NCBI GenBank assembly: GCA_002702655.1
Contig: PABB01000066.1
Coordinates: 186,001-250,000 of the forward strand
From: Planctomycetaceae bacterium
Lineage (GTDB): Bacteria; Planctomycetota; Planctomycetia; Pirellulales; Lacipirellulaceae
Direction: 5' to 3'
Length of the DNA stretch: 64,000 bases
This document shows, in pieces, positions 1-9,037 of this stretch (position 1 is its first letter; every line of letters starts with the position of its first letter). The notes beneath the pieces were generated by a model. The model searched no databases. It worked only from the letters and a program-made list of their open reading frames with translations, and was not told where the DNA came from. The position numbers were made by a program, and so were the translations under genes.

Positions 1-540
1 AACGCGCCCGGGCGAAACGGTCGCACCGCGTCGCCGGCGTATGCGGTGCCCTCGGGAAACATGCCCACGCCCTCGCCGCGGGCGAGCGCTTGGTCCACCT
101 CGCGCAGGACCTCGGCGCCGCTCCGCCGGTCGGCCCGATTGACGAACAGCGTACCAATCCGTCGGGCGCCCGGCCCAATCAAGAACCAGTTCGCCAGGTC
201 ATGACGGCTGATCGCGTGCGCGGCGGCGTAGGTCAGCAGCACGCCAATGTCGAGCGAGCTGCGATGGTTCAGCACGAAAATGCGTCCGATGCCGTTGTCC
301 GCCGCGCCAGGGTAGATGCCCTGGGGAAACTGCTCGACGCCGCGCACGTAAACCTTCACGCCGAACAGCTTCAGCAGACCGCCGGCCCACCGCGGGACCC
401 AACGATTGACCACGGCGATCCGCGGCTTGCGGCCCCGCAACAAGAAGGCGACTTCCATGCCGGCCCAGCAGAAAACGGTCACGGCGCCCAGGCCGAGGAT
501 TCGCCAGGCGATGCGCAGTTTGTAAAGCAGACGGCTCATG
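1..540 (-). CDS. Lysophospholipid acyltransferase, PlsC type (partial, C-terminus beyond the left edge)
   Basis: Transfers an acyl chain to a lysophosphatidate-like acceptor at the inner membrane during phospholipid synthesis. The visible 180 residues carry the family signature: NHRSSLD at residues 91-97 (the H-x4-D catalytic pair H92/D97) and the FPEGT substrate-binding block at 161-165. A hydrophobic segment at about residues 12-35 probably anchors the protein. Reading is open through base 1, so the C-terminus lies outside the window. The start is the ATG at 538-540. The family is secure; the acceptor (1-acyl-glycerol-3-phosphate or an ornithine-type lipid) cannot be told from this part. 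Confidence 0.85.
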
Positions 541-694
541 CGGGGCGGCCGGGGTGAGGGTCGGCGATCTGCAGCAGCGCGTTTGCCGCTGCCCGGCCGG
601 TCGACCAAAGTGCCGGCAGGCTACCACACTTGCCGCGCCTTGCCCATGCACGATTTGCACGGTGCACGGCGCGCGAGTGCTCCCAGCACAGGAA

Positions 695-2206
695 TTACGC
701 GCTGGCGACCGCGGGTTCACGCCGCAGATCGCGGGCGAGCATCGCCGCCATATAGATCAAACTGGCGGACGAGCCGATCAACAGCGACCAAGCGGCGCCG
801 GTTGCGCCGTACCGCGACACCAGCGGCCACGCGCACCCCAACGTGAAGACTAGCGTGACCAATTCGCCCCAAAACTGGCTCTTGGTGTCGCACATGGCTG
901 ACAGGGCATTCGACACGGTCATGCCCACGGCCGTCACCACGGCGTTGACGCCCAGCACGGCCACGGCCGCGGCGGCCACGGCGTACTCGGGGCGATACAC
1001 GACGCTCAGCAGCCAATCGCCGTAGGCCCACAGCACCGCGGCGATGCTGCCCAGGATCACCAGAAACAGCCCGATCCCCAGCCACACGACGCGGACCATA
1101 GCCGCCGGGCCGTCTTTGGCGTAGGCCGAAATGGTGAGCGGTCGCAGGTAGTTGGTCACCCCGCGAATGAAAATCCACGATCCGCCGACCAGTCCCAGGC
1201 AGGCCGCCCAGTGGCTGACCACGATCTTGTCGGCGGCCCACAACACGATCCACGGCATGGCCAGGCGACTGAAGCTGCCCGCCATGCGGCCCAACACCAG
1301 CCACTGCGAGTAGGCCCAGTTCTGCCGCCAGTGCAACGCAAGTCCCTGTCGCCGGTAGCGAACCGGCAGCGGACGAGCGATTGCCCACGACAAACTGCTC
1401 AACCCCGTGGCGATGCCAATCACGACAAATGCAGCGGGAATCGTCAGCCGCCCCCACCAGGCCAACAGCGCCAGCCCTGTGGCTTGCACGACAAACACGA
1501 TGGCGTCGCCTGCTACGGCCGAGCGCATCTGCAGGTGCGCGAACGCCACGTTGCGCAAGAATTCGCGCAACATGAACACCGGGCCGACGATGACCAACAA
1601 CCACATGCCGATCGTCATCGTTGCAGCGCTTTGCCACCATGAAAGACATGCGCTGTAACCCATCATGCCGTTTGCGGCGAGCGGGAACACCCCGGTGATT
1701 GGCACGGCCGTGCTGCTCACGACCGCGGCCCGCCATGTGTTCAAGGCCGTCGAGGAGTCGCCGTACGCCCAGGAGAGATAAATGCTGTAGGCGGCAATTC
1801 CAATCGCGGCGACGGCTGACGAAATCGCAAAGTGCACGAGCGTGCTGCCGAGGTAAGCCGCCCGACTGGCGTCGCGTTTGCGATGCAGAAAGACCATGTA
1901 AGGCGTGGCGAGCATCCGCTGTTGCAGCTCGCTCACGAAGAACACGATCGAAAAGCAGAGCGCGTAGACGCCCAGCGCCGCTTCCCCGCCGAATTTGCCG
2001 ATGAGCAGATATGGCAGAAAGTTCGTGGCGCTGACCAGCGCCTGGTCGACCATGGCCAACCCGCCGCTGCGGGCGCCCGACGAGGTCGACGCCGTGCGCA
2101 CCCGCTGCGCGAAGGTCTGTTTCGCCAGCGCATCGCCCTCGGCCGTCCCCGCCGGATCGACAGGGGCGGCGGCAGACGCCGAGGCAGGCGAGGCGGCGGG
2201 CGGCAT
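695..2206 (-). CDS. Polytopic membrane protein, MATE/Wzx-like flippase
   Basis: Integral membrane protein of 503 residues. After an Ala/Pro-rich cytoplasmic N-terminus of about 50 residues it shows repeated hydrophobic helices (about twelve), starting with a segment around ATNFLPYLLIGKFGG, which resembles the first helix of polysaccharide exporters of the MOP superfamily. Such proteins flip lipid-linked glycans or export lipids. It lies 154 bases upstream (in transcription order) of the acyltransferase on the same strand, which suits envelope lipid or glycan work. The low-complexity N-terminus means the real start may be internal, for example the Met near residue 52. The substrate is unknown. 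Confidence 0.7.
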   Translation of the reverse strand: MPPAASPASASAAAPVDPAGTAEGDALAKQTFAQRVRTASTSSGARSGGLAMVDQALVSATNFLPYLLIGKFGGEAALGVYALCFSIVFFVSELQQRMLATPYMVFLHRKRDASRAAYLGSTLVHFAISSAVAAIGIAAYSIYLSWAYGDSSTALNTWRAAVVSSTAVPITGVFPLAANGMMGYSACLSWWQSAATMTIGMWLLVIVGPVFMLREFLRNVAFAHLQMRSAVAGDAIVFVVQATGLALLAWWGRLTIPAAFVVIGIATGLSSLSWAIARPLPVRYRRQGLALHWRQNWAYSQWLVLGRMAGSFSRLAMPWIVLWAADKIVVSHWAACLGLVGGSWIFIRGVTNYLRPLTISAYAKDGPAAMVRVVWLGIGLFLVILGSIAAVLWAYGDWLLSVVYRPEYAVAAAAVAVLGVNAVVTAVGMTVSNALSAMCDTKSQFWGELVTLVFTLGCAWPLVSRYGATGAAWSLLIGSSASLIYMAAMLARDLRREPAVASA

Positions 2207-2360
2207 GGCCGTGGGGGCGGGCGGGAGAGGGCAGGGCAGGTCGCGTGAGTCGCGAGACCTTCATCGTAGTTCGGCCCGGGCAAAACCGCAATTTGCGGCT
2301 GCAGGCGGTAGTGATACCGTTTGCGCGATAACGAGAATCAGCCGAGGTTCAATCGGGGGC

Positions 2361-4103
2361 TCACGCCCCCCGCCGGCCGGGTTGGGGAGGCTCGTCGTCC
2401 CCGACATCCACCGCGATCTCGCCCCAGTCGGCGGTGAACTCGTGCTGACACTTGGGGCATTTGACGCCCTCGCCCAAAAACCGCATCGGCGCGTCCTTGC
2501 CGTGGGCGCACTGGGGGCAGGACAGGTGAAACCGCAGTGCCGGGTCGTCCAGCTTGGCGAACTCGTCGAGGGGCACCTTGGCGAAGTGAATGTCTTCGGT
2601 CTCCAGCGTCGAGAGTTGCTCGACCGACAGATCGATCACCGCCGCGATGCGGTTGGCCTGGCGGCGGATGGCGTCCTCGAACAGGTTGCGCACCGTGCGG
2701 CCGTTGCCAAAGTGGCGGTCGCGGCGCTCGTACAACCAGGTGAACCCCAGCATGATCTTCGCGCGGGTGCGAGCGCCGACCTTGTATAGGTTCTTGTTGC
2801 ACATCAGCGAAAAGATTCGCGCGAGCTCCAGCGGCGTATAGTCGATGAACGTCAGTTGCCGGCTGAATCGCGATGACAGGCCCGGATTGCTCCGCAGCAG
2901 CGCTTGCATCTCGACCGGATAGCCGGCCAGGATCACCACCAACCGCTCGCGGTCGTCTTCCATCCGTTTGAGCAGCGTTTGCACCGCTTCGTGCCCGAAC
3001 GGGTCCTCGCCGTCGCTGGCGATCAGCGTGTAGGCCTCGTCGATGAATAACACGCCGTCGAGCGCTTCGTCGATCTTTTTGTTGCTCTTGGGGCCAGTCT
3101 GGCCGGCGTACTCGGCGACCAGGCCGCTGCGATCGGTCTCGATCAGGTGCCCCTTCTTCAGCACGCCCATGGCGCCGAAGATTTTGCCGACGATCCGCGC
3201 GACGGTCGTCTTGCCGGTGCCGGGGTTGCCGCCGAACACCATGTGCAGACTGAGATTCGTGTTGGGCAGCCCCGCCTCGGCGCGGATCTTCTGTACCTTC
3301 AGAAAATTGGCCAGCGTGTGGACTTCGTCCTTGATGTTGTCCAGCCCAATCAGATTGTCGAGTTCCGCCAGCGCGTCAGCGAGCCGCTCTTCCGGCGGCT
3401 TGTCGCTCTCGGGCTTGGGTGGCGGCTCCGTTTTCTGCTGGGTCTGCAGCTTCGGCTCGGCGGTGGCGATTTGTTCGCGCGCCTTACGCACCGCCGGCAA
3501 TTCGTCCGCCGAGGAGAAGATCTTCTCGATCGTATCCTCGCGAGTGCGATCGGCCTCGGCGTGCTCACTCGGCTCGTCGATCGGAATCCTGCGCAGGTGT
3601 CGCTGCAATTCGTCCTGGATCGTCTGCACGTGCGCCGCCTCGGTCGGCCGGATCGGCCCGTCGGCCCGGGCGATCAGATTCGCCAACCGCGAGACGATCG
3701 CCTCCAAATCGCCAATGCGGTTGCGGAGCGGGGCCAGTTGATCGAACGGCCGCACGAGCGAGTACCACTTCAGGTCCATTGCCCGGGTCGACATTGCCTC
3801 GAGCGCCTGCCGCATCTGGTCCTCGTCGAGCCACTGGCTCCACAGGTGAAACACCAGCACTTCGGCCAGGAACTTCTCGTTCTTGCTCCAGCGCCGGTCG
3901 GCTTCGCAAATCGTGACGAACACCTTCACCACCAGCGCCTGGTGCAGGTCGTCCATCAGTTGGATGAACTTCTCGCCCGAGTGCGGCAGGAGATGGGCGT
4001 GCTCGCGGGCGGCCAGTTCGCCGCTGGAGACGTACAGATCGCGGCACTTGCCGAGCATCTGTCGGAACTGCGACGGCAGGTCGGTGAATTCGAAGGTCGA
4101 CAT
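2361..4103 (-). CDS. AAA+ ATPase of the CbbX/SpoVK type with C-terminal zinc ribbon
   Basis: 580 residues. The N-terminal 240 are helical and of no recognised family. A CbbX-type AAA+ module follows: DNLIGLDNIKDEV at about 249-261, Walker A GNPGTGKT at 292-299, Walker B VLFIDEA at 351-357, then sensor and arginine-finger regions near RFSR (412-415). The C-terminus adds a CPQC...CPKC zinc ribbon (Cys529/532/549/552) and an acidic Pro-rich tail. CbbX-like ATPases remodel protein complexes, as in Rubisco activation, sporulation and type VII secretion EccA. No Rubisco or ESX gene is visible here, so the client is unknown. A response regulator lies just upstream on the same strand (70 bases apart). 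No clear Shine-Dalgarno at the start. Confidence 0.8.
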   Translation of the reverse strand: MSTFEFTDLPSQFRQMLGKCRDLYVSSGELAAREHAHLLPHSGEKFIQLMDDLHQALVVKVFVTICEADRRWSKNEKFLAEVLVFHLWSQWLDEDQMRQALEAMSTRAMDLKWYSLVRPFDQLAPLRNRIGDLEAIVSRLANLIARADGPIRPTEAAHVQTIQDELQRHLRRIPIDEPSEHAEADRTREDTIEKIFSSADELPAVRKAREQIATAEPKLQTQQKTEPPPKPESDKPPEERLADALAELDNLIGLDNIKDEVHTLANFLKVQKIRAEAGLPNTNLSLHMVFGGNPGTGKTTVARIVGKIFGAMGVLKKGHLIETDRSGLVAEYAGQTGPKSNKKIDEALDGVLFIDEAYTLIASDGEDPFGHEAVQTLLKRMEDDRERLVVILAGYPVEMQALLRSNPGLSSRFSRQLTFIDYTPLELARIFSLMCNKNLYKVGARTRAKIMLGFTWLYERRDRHFGNGRTVRNLFEDAIRRQANRIAAVIDLSVEQLSTLETEDIHFAKVPLDEFAKLDDPALRFHLSCPQCAHGKDAPMRFLGEGVKCPKCQHEFTADWGEIAVDVGDDEPPQPGRRGA

Positions 4104-4173
4104 GCCGACTTATTATCGGCAGGGGCGCGCCCGTGGCAAGCGAACTCGCCCAGCGCGGCAGACGGCGGGGCGG

Positions 4174-4809
4174 CTAGGTGATTCCGTTTCGCACCGCCCA
4201 GACCGCAACCTGCGTGCGGTCGGCCAAGCCAGTTTTGCGCAGGATGTGCTGCACGTGTTCTTTCACGGTTTCGTAACTGATCGACAGGGCTTGGGCGATT
4301 TCCTTGTTGCTCAGCCCGTTGGCCAACTGCACCAATACGTCGAACTCGCGGCGGGTCAGCGGCACGTCCATATCCACGGGCAGACGTCCGGCGGCCATCG
4401 ATCCGCTGACTTTGCGCAGGGTCTCGGTCGACCAGAGCGACTCGCCCGCGGCAACGGACCGCACCGCGGCGACGATGTCGGCGGCAGGCAGCGCCTTGTC
4501 CAGATAGCCCGCCGCCCCCAACGCCACGGCGCGGGCCTGATACGTGGGGTTCTCGTAAGCCGAGAGCAGTATGACCGGCAAATCCGGAAACTCGCTTCGC
4601 AGCGTGGCCAGACAAGCCAAACCGTCCAGTCGCGGCATGCGGACGTCCATCAGGACGAGGTCCAGCGGCATGCGGCGAGCCACGGCCAGCGCCTCGGCGC
4701 CGTCAGCGGCTTGGGCGACGACCTCGATATCCGGCTCGGTGGCGAAGAGCGAGCTGAGGGCAAGCCGGATCAGCTCGTGGTCGTCGACAATCAACAATCC
4801 CGTCGGCAT
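4174..4809 (-). CDS. NarL/FixJ-family response regulator (REC + LuxR-type HTH)
   Basis: 211-residue two-component output protein. The receiver domain has the acidic pair D9/D10, phosphoacceptor D55 in LVLMDVRMP and a Lys near residue 105 in YLDKALPA. The C-terminal LuxR helix-turn-helix runs from about LTRREFDVL to the end, with the LSNKEIAQALSIS...TVKEHV recognition core. It binds DNA as a dimer after phosphorylation. A GAGGAG about 11 bases before the ATG supports the start. No histidine kinase lies next to it; the only kinase of that class in the window is 50 kb away, so the partner is unknown. Confidence 0.9.
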   Translation of the reverse strand: MPTGLLIVDDHELIRLALSSLFATEPDIEVVAQAADGAEALAVARRMPLDLVLMDVRMPRLDGLACLATLRSEFPDLPVILLSAYENPTYQARAVALGAAGYLDKALPAADIVAAVRSVAAGESLWSTETLRKVSGSMAAGRLPVDMDVPLTRREFDVLVQLANGLSNKEIAQALSISYETVKEHVQHILRKTGLADRTQVAVWAVRNGIT

Positions 4810-5189
4810 GGCGGGGGGCGCTCCTCGCGTCAGGGGCGACGGCTGCTAGCGTGCAGCACAATCCGGCAGCGGCAAGGAATGCCGCCCCTGATAGCTGAGT
4901 TGAGTTAAGCGCCCGCTCAATCAATGTCCTGGCAGCATAATAGCATCTCGGGTTTTGAAAAGCGACTCCTCCGCGAGCGGGGGGCTGAGGGCGGCAACTC
5001 GCGTGCGCTTTTTTCGAATTCTCGGTCCTGAACGTCGGCGTCTCGGCATGGCGGACCGCCGCCAACTGGCTTTCTAAACTTCCGTTTACACGCCCAGCGG
5101 ATTTGCCCATACTCGACGCCGTACCGTCCCGATGCCTCATCGCTGCGGCAGACTACTCCTCGATACGCACCCCGCGAGCCGAATCTGCT
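4810..5189. other. Intergenic region between divergent genes
   Basis: About 380 bases between the response regulator (minus) and the TIM-barrel isomerase (plus). It must hold both promoters. No convincing promoter hexamers, palindrome or RNA fold could be picked out by eye. Confidence 0.4.
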
Positions 5190-6005
5190 ATGTCGACGTT
5201 GTCGATGAACGAAGTGACGACATACCGGTGGACGCTTGAGGAGGATCTTCGGCGTTATCGCGAATTCGGCTACGATGGCATCGGTCTGTGGCGACGAAAG
5301 CTCGAAGATTACGGCCTGCCCGGAGCCGTTGAGCTGGTTGCCGAGAGCGGCCTGAAGGTCACTCACCTGGGTTGGGCCGGCGGATTCACCGGTAGCGACG
5401 GGCGCACCTACGACGATGCGGTGCGCGACGCACTGGGCGCCATCCGCCTGGCCGCGCAGCTCGAGGCAGAGTGCCTGGTGCTGTACAGCGGCGGACGCAA
5501 CAACCACACGTTCCGGCATGCCGAACGCTTGCTGACCGCTGCCATCGATGAGTTGCTTGATTACGCCATCGCTGCGGACGTCGTGTTGGCGTTGGAACCG
5601 ATCCATCACGACTGTGCGGCGGAGTGGTCGTTCCTGACCGAGCCAGCCGAGGCGCTGGCCGTGGTCGAACGGTTTGGCTGCGACCACTTGAAGCTGGCCC
5701 TGGACGCGTACCATTTTGGCGATTCGCCCGAGGTGCTTGCCAACCTGGGCGAGTTGGCGCGGCATGCGGCGCTGATCCATTTGGCCGACCGGCAAACGCC
5801 GCGCTGCATTGATCAGTCGCGGTGTGCGTTGGGCGAAGGTTCAATTCCCTGGGTCCAATTTGCGACGGGGTTGATCGAAGCCGGGTTCGCCGGGGACTTC
5901 GACGTGAAGATCTTCGGCCCCGAGGTGTCGCCCAGCGATTACGAGTCGTTGCTGACCGGGGCGCAGCAGGCCGGCGACGTGTGGGCGCCGGTGCGTGGGC
6001 GGTAA
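5190..6005 (+). CDS. Sugar phosphate isomerase/epimerase-like TIM-barrel protein
   Basis: 271 residues of the xylose-isomerase-like (AP_endonuc_2) TIM-barrel family, which holds sugar epimerases, inosose dehydratases and endonuclease IV. The opening MSTLSMNEVTTYRW...GFDGIG-like pattern, with a conserved Glu in ALEPIHHD, an Asp/His in ALDAYHFGD and a late FDVKIFGPE, follows the metal-binding ends of barrel strands. An in-frame ATG at 5103 exists, but the protein only resembles the family from the ATG at 5190. Likely a metal-dependent isomerase of a ketose, keto-acid or inositol derivative; the substrate cannot be named. Stands alone on its strand. Confidence 0.75.
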   Translation: MSTLSMNEVTTYRWTLEEDLRRYREFGYDGIGLWRRKLEDYGLPGAVELVAESGLKVTHLGWAGGFTGSDGRTYDDAVRDALGAIRLAAQLEAECLVLYSGGRNNHTFRHAERLLTAAIDELLDYAIAADVVLALEPIHHDCAAEWSFLTEPAEALAVVERFGCDHLKLALDAYHFGDSPEVLANLGELARHAALIHLADRQTPRCIDQSRCALGEGSIPWVQFATGLIEAGFAGDFDVKIFGPEVSPSDYESLLTGAQQAGDVWAPVRGR

Positions 6006-6152
6006 CGCTGCCTCGCCGCTTGGCGATGATCCCCAATCCGGGCGCGCGAACCTGCTGCCCGTGCCGTGGCGTCCATGCCAAGGCGAGCGGCGAGTCCGCC
6101 GCTTCGATTCACCCGTTGATCGCGGTCATTTGATCCGCTGCCGAGTGCCGCC

Positions 6153-6593
6153 ATGGCTCGCAAGCTGATTGTCAACGACAAGTGGGAGATCCCCGCCGAA
6201 CGGTTGCGGCTCACCTTTGCCCGTAGCGGCGGGCCCGGCGGGCAGAACGTCAACAAAGTGAACAGCAAGGCCGTGCTGCGTTGGTCGCTCGCCGAATCCG
6301 CTGATTCAGGCGATTTGCCCTCAGGCGTCCTGCAACGCTTTCGCGGTCGCTACGGCAACCGCGTCAATCAAGACGGCGAGGTGGTGATTTCCGCCGACGA
6401 AAGCCGAGACCAAGGCGCCAACGTGCGCGCCGCTTATTCGCGCCTGCGGCAGATGATTCTCAGCGTGGCCCAACCGCCGCGAACGCGGCGGGCAACGCGA
6501 CCGACGCGGGGCGCCGTTGAGCGGCGGCTCAAATCCAAACAGCGTCAAAGCGAAAAAAAACAGCGGCGCCGGCCGCCTCGCTCGGACGACTAG
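6153..6593 (+). CDS. arfB: Alternative ribosome-rescue peptidyl-tRNA hydrolase (ArfB/YaeJ family)
   Basis: 146 residues, close to the family's usual 140. It has the release-factor catalytic block GGPGGQNVNKVNSK with the GGQ tripeptide that hydrolyses peptidyl-tRNA in the peptidyl-transferase centre, followed by the R-F-R...N-x-x-G-E-V-V-I-S-A-D-E pattern of the family. There is no stop-codon recognition domain. The C-terminus is a Lys/Arg-rich tail (KSKQRQSEKKQRRR) of the kind ArfB inserts into the empty mRNA channel of stalled ribosomes. A run of eight A bases (6553-6560) encodes part of that tail. Confidence 0.9.
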   Translation: MARKLIVNDKWEIPAERLRLTFARSGGPGGQNVNKVNSKAVLRWSLAESADSGDLPSGVLQRFRGRYGNRVNQDGEVVISADESRDQGANVRAAYSRLRQMILSVAQPPRTRRATRPTRGAVERRLKSKQRQSEKKQRRRPPRSDD

Positions 6594-6994
6594 GCGGCTC
6601 GCCCTCGGGCCCGCGCGGCAATCGACCTTGGCCGGCATCCGCAAACTGACTGTAACCGGCTTTACCGGTAGAACTTGCACATCGGTTTTCGGGCGAAATT
6701 CCGAAAAAGCTTGGATCAAGCGACCGGTTTGCTACACTGAGTACTCAAGCCGCTCAGCACGACGAGCCCATGGTCTGCCCCCGGGGGGGAGGGCGATCGG
6801 CAAAGTTGTGCCACGGCGTTCGCCATGCCGCTAGCCAGCCGCTCGCGGCGACGTGGCTGCTTTTCACCCTGCTCATTGAGTTGCACCGATTCGTCACAGG
6901 CAGTTGTTCTGCCGCTCCGCCGGGGTGACGCCTGCGCGCAACTCGCACGACGCGCACGTCACGACATATGGACTTTTCGAGGAGGACCCGCCCC
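6594..6994 (+). other. Long leader/intergenic region before the hemerythrin-like gene
   Basis: About 400 bases with no supportable gene. It contains a 10-bp palindrome TGAGTACTCA (6738-6747) and, just before it, a weak TTGGAT/TACACT pair (6711-6716, 6733-6738, 16-bp spacing) that could be a promoter but is 250 bases from the next gene. No stable RNA fold was recognised. Confidence 0.3.
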
Positions 6995-7486
6995 ATGCCG
7001 ACGATCAGCCCCAACGGGTCTCGCAAGACCTCCAGCACAGCGACCGAAATCCGCGCCTCGTGGATGGAACACCAGATCCTCGATCACGTGAAGCAAGCAT
7101 TGCGCGTGACTCTGGACTGGAAGACGCCCGCGGTCGGCTTGCCGCGCAAGGCCTCGACGCTGCAGTTCACGCTGCAGGCGTTTCAGCGGCACCTGCATCG
7201 CCTGATGGACTTCGAGGAGCGGGACGGCTACATGGTGGTCGTGGCCGAATCGAACCCGAATCTGGAAATCCGCATCCGCAGCTTGGAGGACGATCACGAG
7301 GCGTTTCGTCGCACGCTCGACGAATTGACCCCCGCGATTGCGGAACTGGCGGAATGCTCGGGCGAGCGGTTCGAGGAAATCTGCGGCGAGGTCGCTTCGC
7401 TGCTCGATACGGTCGACCGCCACGACGCCGAGGAAATTGACCTGATTCAGGAGGCGATGCTGTACGACATGGGCGGCGAGGGGTAA
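6995..7486 (+). CDS. Hemerythrin-like HHE-domain protein
   Basis: 163 residues, all helical in character. Metal-ligand-like residues are spaced as in hemerythrin four-helix bundles: HQILDH near the N-terminus, H-L-H-R-L-M-D-F-E-E, then LEDDHEAF, and finally DRHDAEE. Such proteins bind a di-iron centre and act in O2, NO or redox sensing and iron handling. A GAGGAGG at 6979-6985 sits nine bases before the ATG at 6995, which decides this start over the in-frame ATG at 6968 that overlaps the same Shine-Dalgarno. The ligand set is not perfectly canonical, so metal binding is inferred. Confidence 0.65.
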   Translation: MPTISPNGSRKTSSTATEIRASWMEHQILDHVKQALRVTLDWKTPAVGLPRKASTLQFTLQAFQRHLHRLMDFEERDGYMVVVAESNPNLEIRIRSLEDDHEAFRRTLDELTPAIAELAECSGERFEEICGEVASLLDTVDRHDAEEIDLIQEAMLYDMGGEG

Positions 7487-7647
7487 TCGCCCGCCAGCGG
7501 TTTCGCAGCCCGCAAAACACGTGCCGGCGGACCGCGATTTTGCCTGGCCCGGACGGCGAGCAGAATTAGTTCGGCAGTGGCCTCGCAACGCGCGGTAGAA
7601 TAGGATTGGGGCAGCAAACCGTCCCGCTTCCGTTCGACCGACCCGCG

Positions 7648-8412
7648 ATGCCCCGACCGCCCGCCAAACATCTTGACCGCATTCTTGCCGACTGGGACTT
7701 CGAGCCCGGTCAGCCCCAGGCTCGCCGCGTGACCGGCTCCGACGGTCGCGAACTGCTCCAATTGCGGGTCGACATGGGCGTGTTGCAGTTGGAAACGGTC
7801 GGCCGGCCCGACGGCGAGAAGCCGGGCGGGCACGCCACCTACTACGACTTTTTGGTCGCCGCGGCGTTCGAGGAAGGCGACCGATTTGAGCTCGACGAGC
7901 AGCGGTGCCTGCAAATCGATCGCGAGTTCTATCAGTACTATCACCGCCGTATTTGCTGGCTTGCCTTGCGCGAGTTCGAGCGGGCCGCCGAGGATGCCGA
8001 ACATACGCTGCGGCTAATGGACTTCAGCTCGGCCAACGCCCCCGTGGAAGAGTGGGCGTGGATGCACGAGCAGTACCGGCCGTTCGTCATGTTTCACCGC
8101 ATCCAGGCCACAGCGCTGGCGCAGCTCGAGGGCGCCGACCCCGAGGCTGCGAATCGGGCGGTCCGCGCCATCGATCTCGGGCTCGAGGAGTTGGCGGCTG
8201 TCTACGACGAGCAGCAACTGGACGAGGGCGCCGAGAGCGACGCCGACGACGAAGCGTTCGTCGAGAAGCTGCGCGAGATGCGCAATTCGATCACCGAGCA
8301 CTACGAGTTGACGCCCTCGCTCGCCGATCAATTGGCCGAAGCCATCGCGGCGGAGCAGTACGAGCGGGCGGCTGAGTTGCGGGACCGCATTGCACGCCGC
8401 GAACGCAAATAG
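7648..8412 (+). CDS. Planctomycete-type protein with C-terminal UVR motif
   Basis: 254 residues from the ATG at 7648 (an in-frame ATG at 7606 is also possible). The body is acidic and rich in aromatic residues, with blocks such as RVDMGVLQLETVGRPDG and FEEGDRFELDEQRC. The last 35 residues (LADQLAEAIAAEQYERAAELRDRI) are a good UVR motif, the helical hairpin by which UvrB and UvrC interact and which also occurs in McsA. No nuclease or helicase domain is present, so a direct repair role is not shown. It may be an adaptor. It precedes csrA on the same strand, 276 bases away. Confidence 0.7.
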   Translation: MPRPPAKHLDRILADWDFEPGQPQARRVTGSDGRELLQLRVDMGVLQLETVGRPDGEKPGGHATYYDFLVAAAFEEGDRFELDEQRCLQIDREFYQYYHRRICWLALREFERAAEDAEHTLRLMDFSSANAPVEEWAWMHEQYRPFVMFHRIQATALAQLEGADPEAANRAVRAIDLGLEELAAVYDEQQLDEGAESDADDEAFVEKLREMRNSITEHYELTPSLADQLAEAIAAEQYERAAELRDRIARRERK

Positions 8413-8609
8413 CCGCGGATCCCGTCGCCGAGGCTTGCGACTCGCGCATCTCTCAGAGCGATGTCTTGCCCAAGCTGCCAGGCGGGCAGTTTTTACTCCT
8501 CTGGGCTGTCAAACTTACCGCTGCAATTGCTAGCGTCGACGGCAGACAGATCGGCGCAAGTCGTTGATTCTCCACGACGTTTTGCGGTTTTGCCAGGACA
8601 AGCGATCCC

Positions 8610-8629
8610 TTGGCACGCCGCGTGCGTAA
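8610..8629 (+). promoter_or_regulatory. Candidate sigma-54 (-24/-12) promoter of csrA copy 1
   Basis: TTGGCACG-CCGC-GTGCGTAA: the invariant GG (8612-8613) and GC (8624-8625) are exactly 10 bases apart, and TGGCACG matches the -24 consensus fully. The -12 half is GTGC where the consensus is TTGC. It lies 64 bases before the csrA ATG. A 16/20 identical element precedes the second csrA gene (11797-11816), which strengthens both calls. Confidence 0.6.
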
Positions 8630-8644
8630 TGAGGGCGTGTCGCG

Positions 8645-8651
8645 AAGGATG
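8645..8651 (+). promoter_or_regulatory. Possible CsrA-binding site in the csrA leader
   Basis: AAGGATG matches the core of the CsrA target consensus (ARGGAUG) and falls inside the predicted 5' leader. A second GGA lies in the Shine-Dalgarno region (8678-8681). Two GGA sites in one leader would permit autorepression. By-eye match only. Confidence 0.35.
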
Positions 8652-8688
8652 CGGCGCCTCGTCTTCTCTCAAAATAATGGAGTGTGTC

Positions 8689-9036
8689 ATGCTAGTTCTC
8701 ACACGGAAGCAGAACGAAAAGATCCAAATCGGCGACAACGTGACCATCACGGTCGTGCGGATGAAGGGCAAGACGGTCCGGCTGGGGATCCAGGCGCCCA
8801 GCGATATGAGCGTGCTGCGGGGCGAACTGGTGTTCGACCTCGACGAAGCCAACGGCCAGCCCGCCGAGCAAACTGAGACGGCAGCAGCGAGCACGGCGCG
8901 CCCGCGCGACAAGCAAGAGAATCCCAACAACACGTGGGAAGCGGCTCGCGCGGCTGCCAAGCCGGCGCCTATGGCGGATTGCAGCAGCGACCACTGGGCC
9001 CCGCTGCAATCGTTCGTCGCCAGCGCCTGTCGTTAG
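8689..9036 (+). CDS. csrA: Carbon storage regulator CsrA, copy 1, with C-terminal extension
   Basis: RNA-binding post-transcriptional regulator that blocks or stabilises mRNAs at GGA motifs. 115 residues: the CsrA beta-barrel core (MLVLTRKQNEKIQIGDNVTI...SVLRGEL) fills about 57, then comes a Gln/Ala/Pro-rich tail of nearly 60 residues absent from typical CsrA (61 residues in E. coli). The RNA-contacting Arg is kept in VLRGEL, but the usual His before it is Leu, as in copy 2. The start is fixed by homology to MLVL and by GGAG seven bases upstream. Ends two bases before the convergent lipase-like gene. Confidence 0.93.
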   Translation: MLVLTRKQNEKIQIGDNVTITVVRMKGKTVRLGIQAPSDMSVLRGELVFDLDEANGQPAEQTETAAASTARPRDKQENPNNTWEAARAAAKPAPMADCSSDHWAPLQSFVASACR

Positions 9037-9037
9037 T

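Noticed and set aside
3147-4181. 344-codon plus-strand frame opposite the AAA+ ATPase
   Set aside because: Antisense shadow of intact Walker motifs; no start signals or homology.
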